Positions 61,286-64,000 of a stretch of DNA of 64,000 nt are shown one piece after another. Position 1 is the stretch's first letter, and each line of letters starts with the position of its first letter. A model generated the notes under the pieces. It was not told the DNA's origin and did no database searches. It saw only the letters and a list, made by a program, of their open reading frames with translations. The DNA is taken from assembly GCF_018991925.1 (NCBI RefSeq), contig NW_024748870.1:4665436-4729435 (forward strand), written 5' to 3'. Origin of the DNA: Homarus americanus. Taxonomy: Eukaryota; Arthropoda; Malacostraca; Decapoda; Nephropidae. The translations under genes and the position numbers were made by a program.

Positions 61286-62540
61286 CTAGAATATGAATAA
61301 AATAATAAATAGTTTAGTTGAAAGAAAATGTAGCAGAGATTGGATAATATTTGTTTACTTTAATGATCGTGGACTTCCTTTTCATTTGTTGCTTCTCATA
61401 ATTAAAGTAAACTCGTTATCATCGAGATTCTGTCGTATTGATTACTTCCGTTATTTATCTCATTATTTACGTTTTAGTTTAGTTTTGTTGCCACTAAGTA
61501 ATAACAATGACACCTTACTTAATCTAACCTAACTTATTTAACTTAGGATCGCTTTGCCAGTTTAAAACTAACGTAACCTGACTTCTGCAACTTGTCCTAC
61601 CCATACGTACTGTAGTCTAATTAAACTAGCCTATCCAAGGAACACCTTAACTATCCTAAATATCTAACCAAACCTAAGCTAACCTAACCTACCTTGTGTA
61701 ACGTAATCTACTTAACCTAACTTAAGCTACCTAGCCTAACATAACCCATCCTAAAAAAAACGAATGTATTTTCATTTAACCTAACCTACCTTAACGATCT
61801 CAGAATATATTTCTGTTGAGACAAGTAAGGATAGACAAGTTAGGCATGGATTGATTGGTTCAATGGGCATGATATCGCAGTCTGCATGAGAATTGCGACA
61901 CTTACTCAAAAATGCTGAAAACTTTGTATTTATTGCCATTAATGTAAAGGGTGAGTTGTCGAAGTGGGACTAAAAGACACGGATGACTGTAAGTGATAAG
62001 AACAAGTTTCTGTAAAAAATAATGCAAAAAATAAAAAAATCGACCACATATCTAAATTAACTGTGACTATACGGACAGATGATTATGTAAGTAATATAAG
62101 AATATTTAAGAAGTGTCAATATGAAATTATGTTGTAAAGTTGCTCCAAAATTGCCTGGACACTTTTAGCCGTATCTGTCACGTGCTTGTGAGTTATATAG
62201 AGTATGCAATTGGTTTATAGCTAATGCACACTGCTTTTCATTACAATTTATGTCAGGATAACACCATAGAAAAGAAAATGTAATACTATGAAGAATCTGA
62301 GAGCATAGATCACTAAACGTTTAGTCACTGACTCTGGTGGCGGAGTCTCCAGTGCTTGACCCGTGAACTGCGTTACATAGTCGATTGGTCCCGAACTTTT
62401 CTCTGATGGTCTTCGGGGAATCTTCACTTGCAGTCTCATCTTTCACGGATCCTAGCATCTTGCGCCACCGAGCCACGGCGTCTTGTCCTCTCAGCTCCAT
62501 TCCCACAACAGGGCCACTTGTGACGTAGTCCAGAACATAT
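61186..62540 (-). CDS. NME7: NME7-like nucleoside diphosphate kinase, two exons of the first NDK domain (partial)
   Basis: NME7 is a nucleoside diphosphate kinase-family protein of cilia and of the gamma-tubulin complex (family knowledge). Exon 62540-62333 (acceptor TTATCCAG|A, donor ACCAGA|GTCAGT) encodes YVLDYVTSGPVVGMELRGQD, then AVARWRKMLGS, SPKTIREKFGTN and NAVHGSS. The histidine in NAVHGSS is at the catalytic position of the NxxHGSD motif. Exon 61285-61186 (acceptor CATATTCTAG|G, donor ACATCAG|GTGAGT) starts EMNLFFSSS, matching the REMELFFPSS segment that follows the first NDK domain in vertebrate NME7. Phases agree. The DM10 domain and the start of NDK-A should lie to the right, and the second NDK domain to the left; neither was found. 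The long divergent linker after EMNLFF is unusual. Confidence 0.85.
61286..62332 (-). other. Intron of the NME7-like gene
   Basis: 1047 bp, phase 0, with many CCTAAC and TAACCTAA motifs between 61520 and 61800. No other feature. Confidence 0.75.
62333..62540 (-). CDS. NME7: NME7-like exon: C-terminal half of NDK domain A
   Basis: The exon has 208 bases and 69 complete codons. It carries TSGPVV (substrate-lid region), WRKMLGS, IREKFGT and the active-site block NAVHGSS. Reading on past the donor would give VSD and a stop, so the splice is needed. GTCAGT is a sub-optimal but acceptable donor. Confidence 0.85.
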
Positions 62541-63230
62541 CTGGATAATAAAACTGTCATAGCCTAAAAAGGATTCTACTGAAACATTTTAAATTATTAA
62601 TAACTATACAACAGTGAGATTAAACAATATTTTGAAAAAATGGCTTGATTAAATTTATAACGCTTAGTTTATGTTATCCGATAATGAAATCAATGATATA
62701 TAAATTGCTTTGTCTGCCCTTTACGTTTCAGGTAACTTTGAGGCAGCGTGAATTAATGAACTACTGAATAGATTCTGTATATGGTACATTAGTTAATTTA
62801 CGAGTTTATTAATTTAGTAATTAAAGGGATATTTCAGGGGTTCAGAGGTAATAAGATAATGTTTTTTTAATCATGTGTATGTAAAGCCTTAAACTCAGTG
62901 CTATTCCAAATTTGAAATCCTAAACTGACCCTTTAGCATTTATATAGAAATATTCAAGAGGGTTGTACATTAATTTTAATTTATCATTTCACCACTTACC
63001 AGCATACTAACCTTTTGGGCAGTTGGTTTGCTCTTTGTTAACAAGACTTTATTGTCTAGTTAACGCTGGAGGAGGGACAGGAGAAACCTATGATGTTTGG
63101 TAGGGTATTAGTGTGTTACCTACGGGTCAAGACTCTAACCCAAGACACAGTAGTTAGAGAAATACGCACGTTTTATACATATACAATATACTGCTATGAG
63201 TTATAATTGTGCGAACTGTTACCATACATA
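62541..63230. other. Noncoding DNA upstream of the NME7 exon
   Basis: A+T-rich, presumably intronic. The exon encoding the start of NDK domain A (expected IKPDA-like motif) was not found here. Confidence 0.5.
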
Positions 63231-63770
63231 GTCCAAAAGTTTATCCTATGGACCTTGTCACATGTTGATCAAACCTACCAAGTTTGGTGCCATTCTACAA
63301 AACCCGTTCTAGAATTATTCAGGGGAGCTGTTTCAATACCAGACTTGACCAGTACTGGAACAGGTTCAGATACATTCAGGAGCCAGTCCATGCCCAGTAC
63401 TTGCCAACAGTGCGTAACAGAGACGTGACCGACCGCCTATGCAGCTAAGTTGCCGAACAGTGGCGAAGAGGATAAAAGTATAAAAGTAAAAGTAAAAGAC
63501 AGACTGACAAGCCTGAAAAAATACACTTTAGTGAAATAGCAACACCAATAATCAGTTACGAGCTGTTAAAGACCCATCCACGGACTGAGTTGTCATATAA
63601 CAACTTCTTGCTGTGCATCGTGGAAATGTGGAACAGTTTACCAGAGCAGATAGGTGTTCTGGTCTCGAGATAAGCTAACTTTCGACAGACGACTAGATAA
63701 ACTCTGGACAGATCAGTATATCATAAACAATACAGTATACTGTACAGTACGTAGCGCCAGCTTACTCTGA
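63230..63770 (+). mobile_element. Non-LTR retrotransposon 3'-end fragments
   Basis: 63330-63470 shares with 17680-17810 the tail CAGGTTCAGATACATTCAGG then AGCCAGT and GTGCGTAACAGAGACGTGA. 63495-63680 encodes a second C-terminal region (SYNNFLLCIVEMWNSLPEQI), close to the WNSLP box common before non-LTR polyprotein ends. Both are 5' truncated. Confidence 0.65.
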
Positions 63771-64000
63771 GATAGATTAATACTACGTAAGACAGGGTGT
63801 GGTGACTTACCACACTGCCTCTCTGTACTGAAAGCTTAATATGATGTATCCACAGAGCCCCGAACAGGCCGTCAGGGCTAAGGGACCCACATCCTTTTTT
63901 TCAATACTGTATAAGCAGATGAACACACAGACAGACATATATAAACATAAACGTACTGGTAGTGAGGCTTGCCAGTAGAACCTGTGTATAGCTGGGCCGC

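Overview
This is eukaryotic nuclear DNA, most probably from a decapod crustacean. The evidence is split genes with long introns and consensus GT/AG sites, a SEPT2-group septin and an NME7-like kinase, hAT, Tigger/pogo, non-LTR and Penelope-like elements, short runs of the arthropod telomeric pentamer TTAGG, and very dense micro- and minisatellites. Nothing prokaryotic or viral was recognised. The species cannot be named from the sequence.

Left part (1-18.3 kb): a septin gene on the minus strand. Six coding exons were joined by hand with consistent splice phases (18251-18156, 13279-13174, 12838-12752, 11507-11384, 8810-8676, 5240-5123). They give 222 residues with the P-loop, DTPGYGD and AKAD GTPase motifs. 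The C-terminal half lies beyond position 1. Its introns hold a decayed non-LTR retrotransposon (about 1.5-4.7 kb), two Tigger-derived deletion elements (6533-7172 and 10000-10900), small inverted-repeat elements, an almost perfect 144-bp hairpin and 3'-end fragments of another non-LTR family.

Middle (19.4-53.5 kb): mostly tandem repeats and unique-looking noncoding DNA. Between 19.4 and 32.4 kb there are more than ten minisatellite arrays, including a 2.4-kb array of a 20-bp unit. Runs are C-rich on one strand and then on the other. Further short arrays lie at 36.5, 40.5, 41.2, 46.7 and 49.1 kb. I found no convincing conserved gene here, only two or three weak candidate exons. A 100-N assembly gap lies at 53527-53626.

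Right part (53.6-64 kb): a fossil hAT element (53688-56396) with three in-frame stop codons, and a Penelope-like element (56481-59099) with a long, nearly intact reverse transcriptase and a broken GIY-YIG endonuclease. Both are bounded by (TA)n tracts. A Tigger-type MITE (59275-59906) follows inside ATT repeats. At 61186-62540 there are two minus-strand exons of an NME7-like nucleoside diphosphate kinase. The donor end of one exon has been amplified into a minisatellite that carries nine extra splice-donor copies; this is the most unusual structure in the window.

The two recognised host genes, septin and NME7-like, are both on the minus strand and incomplete. Nothing suggests they work together. 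No previously unknown multi-gene system was recognised.
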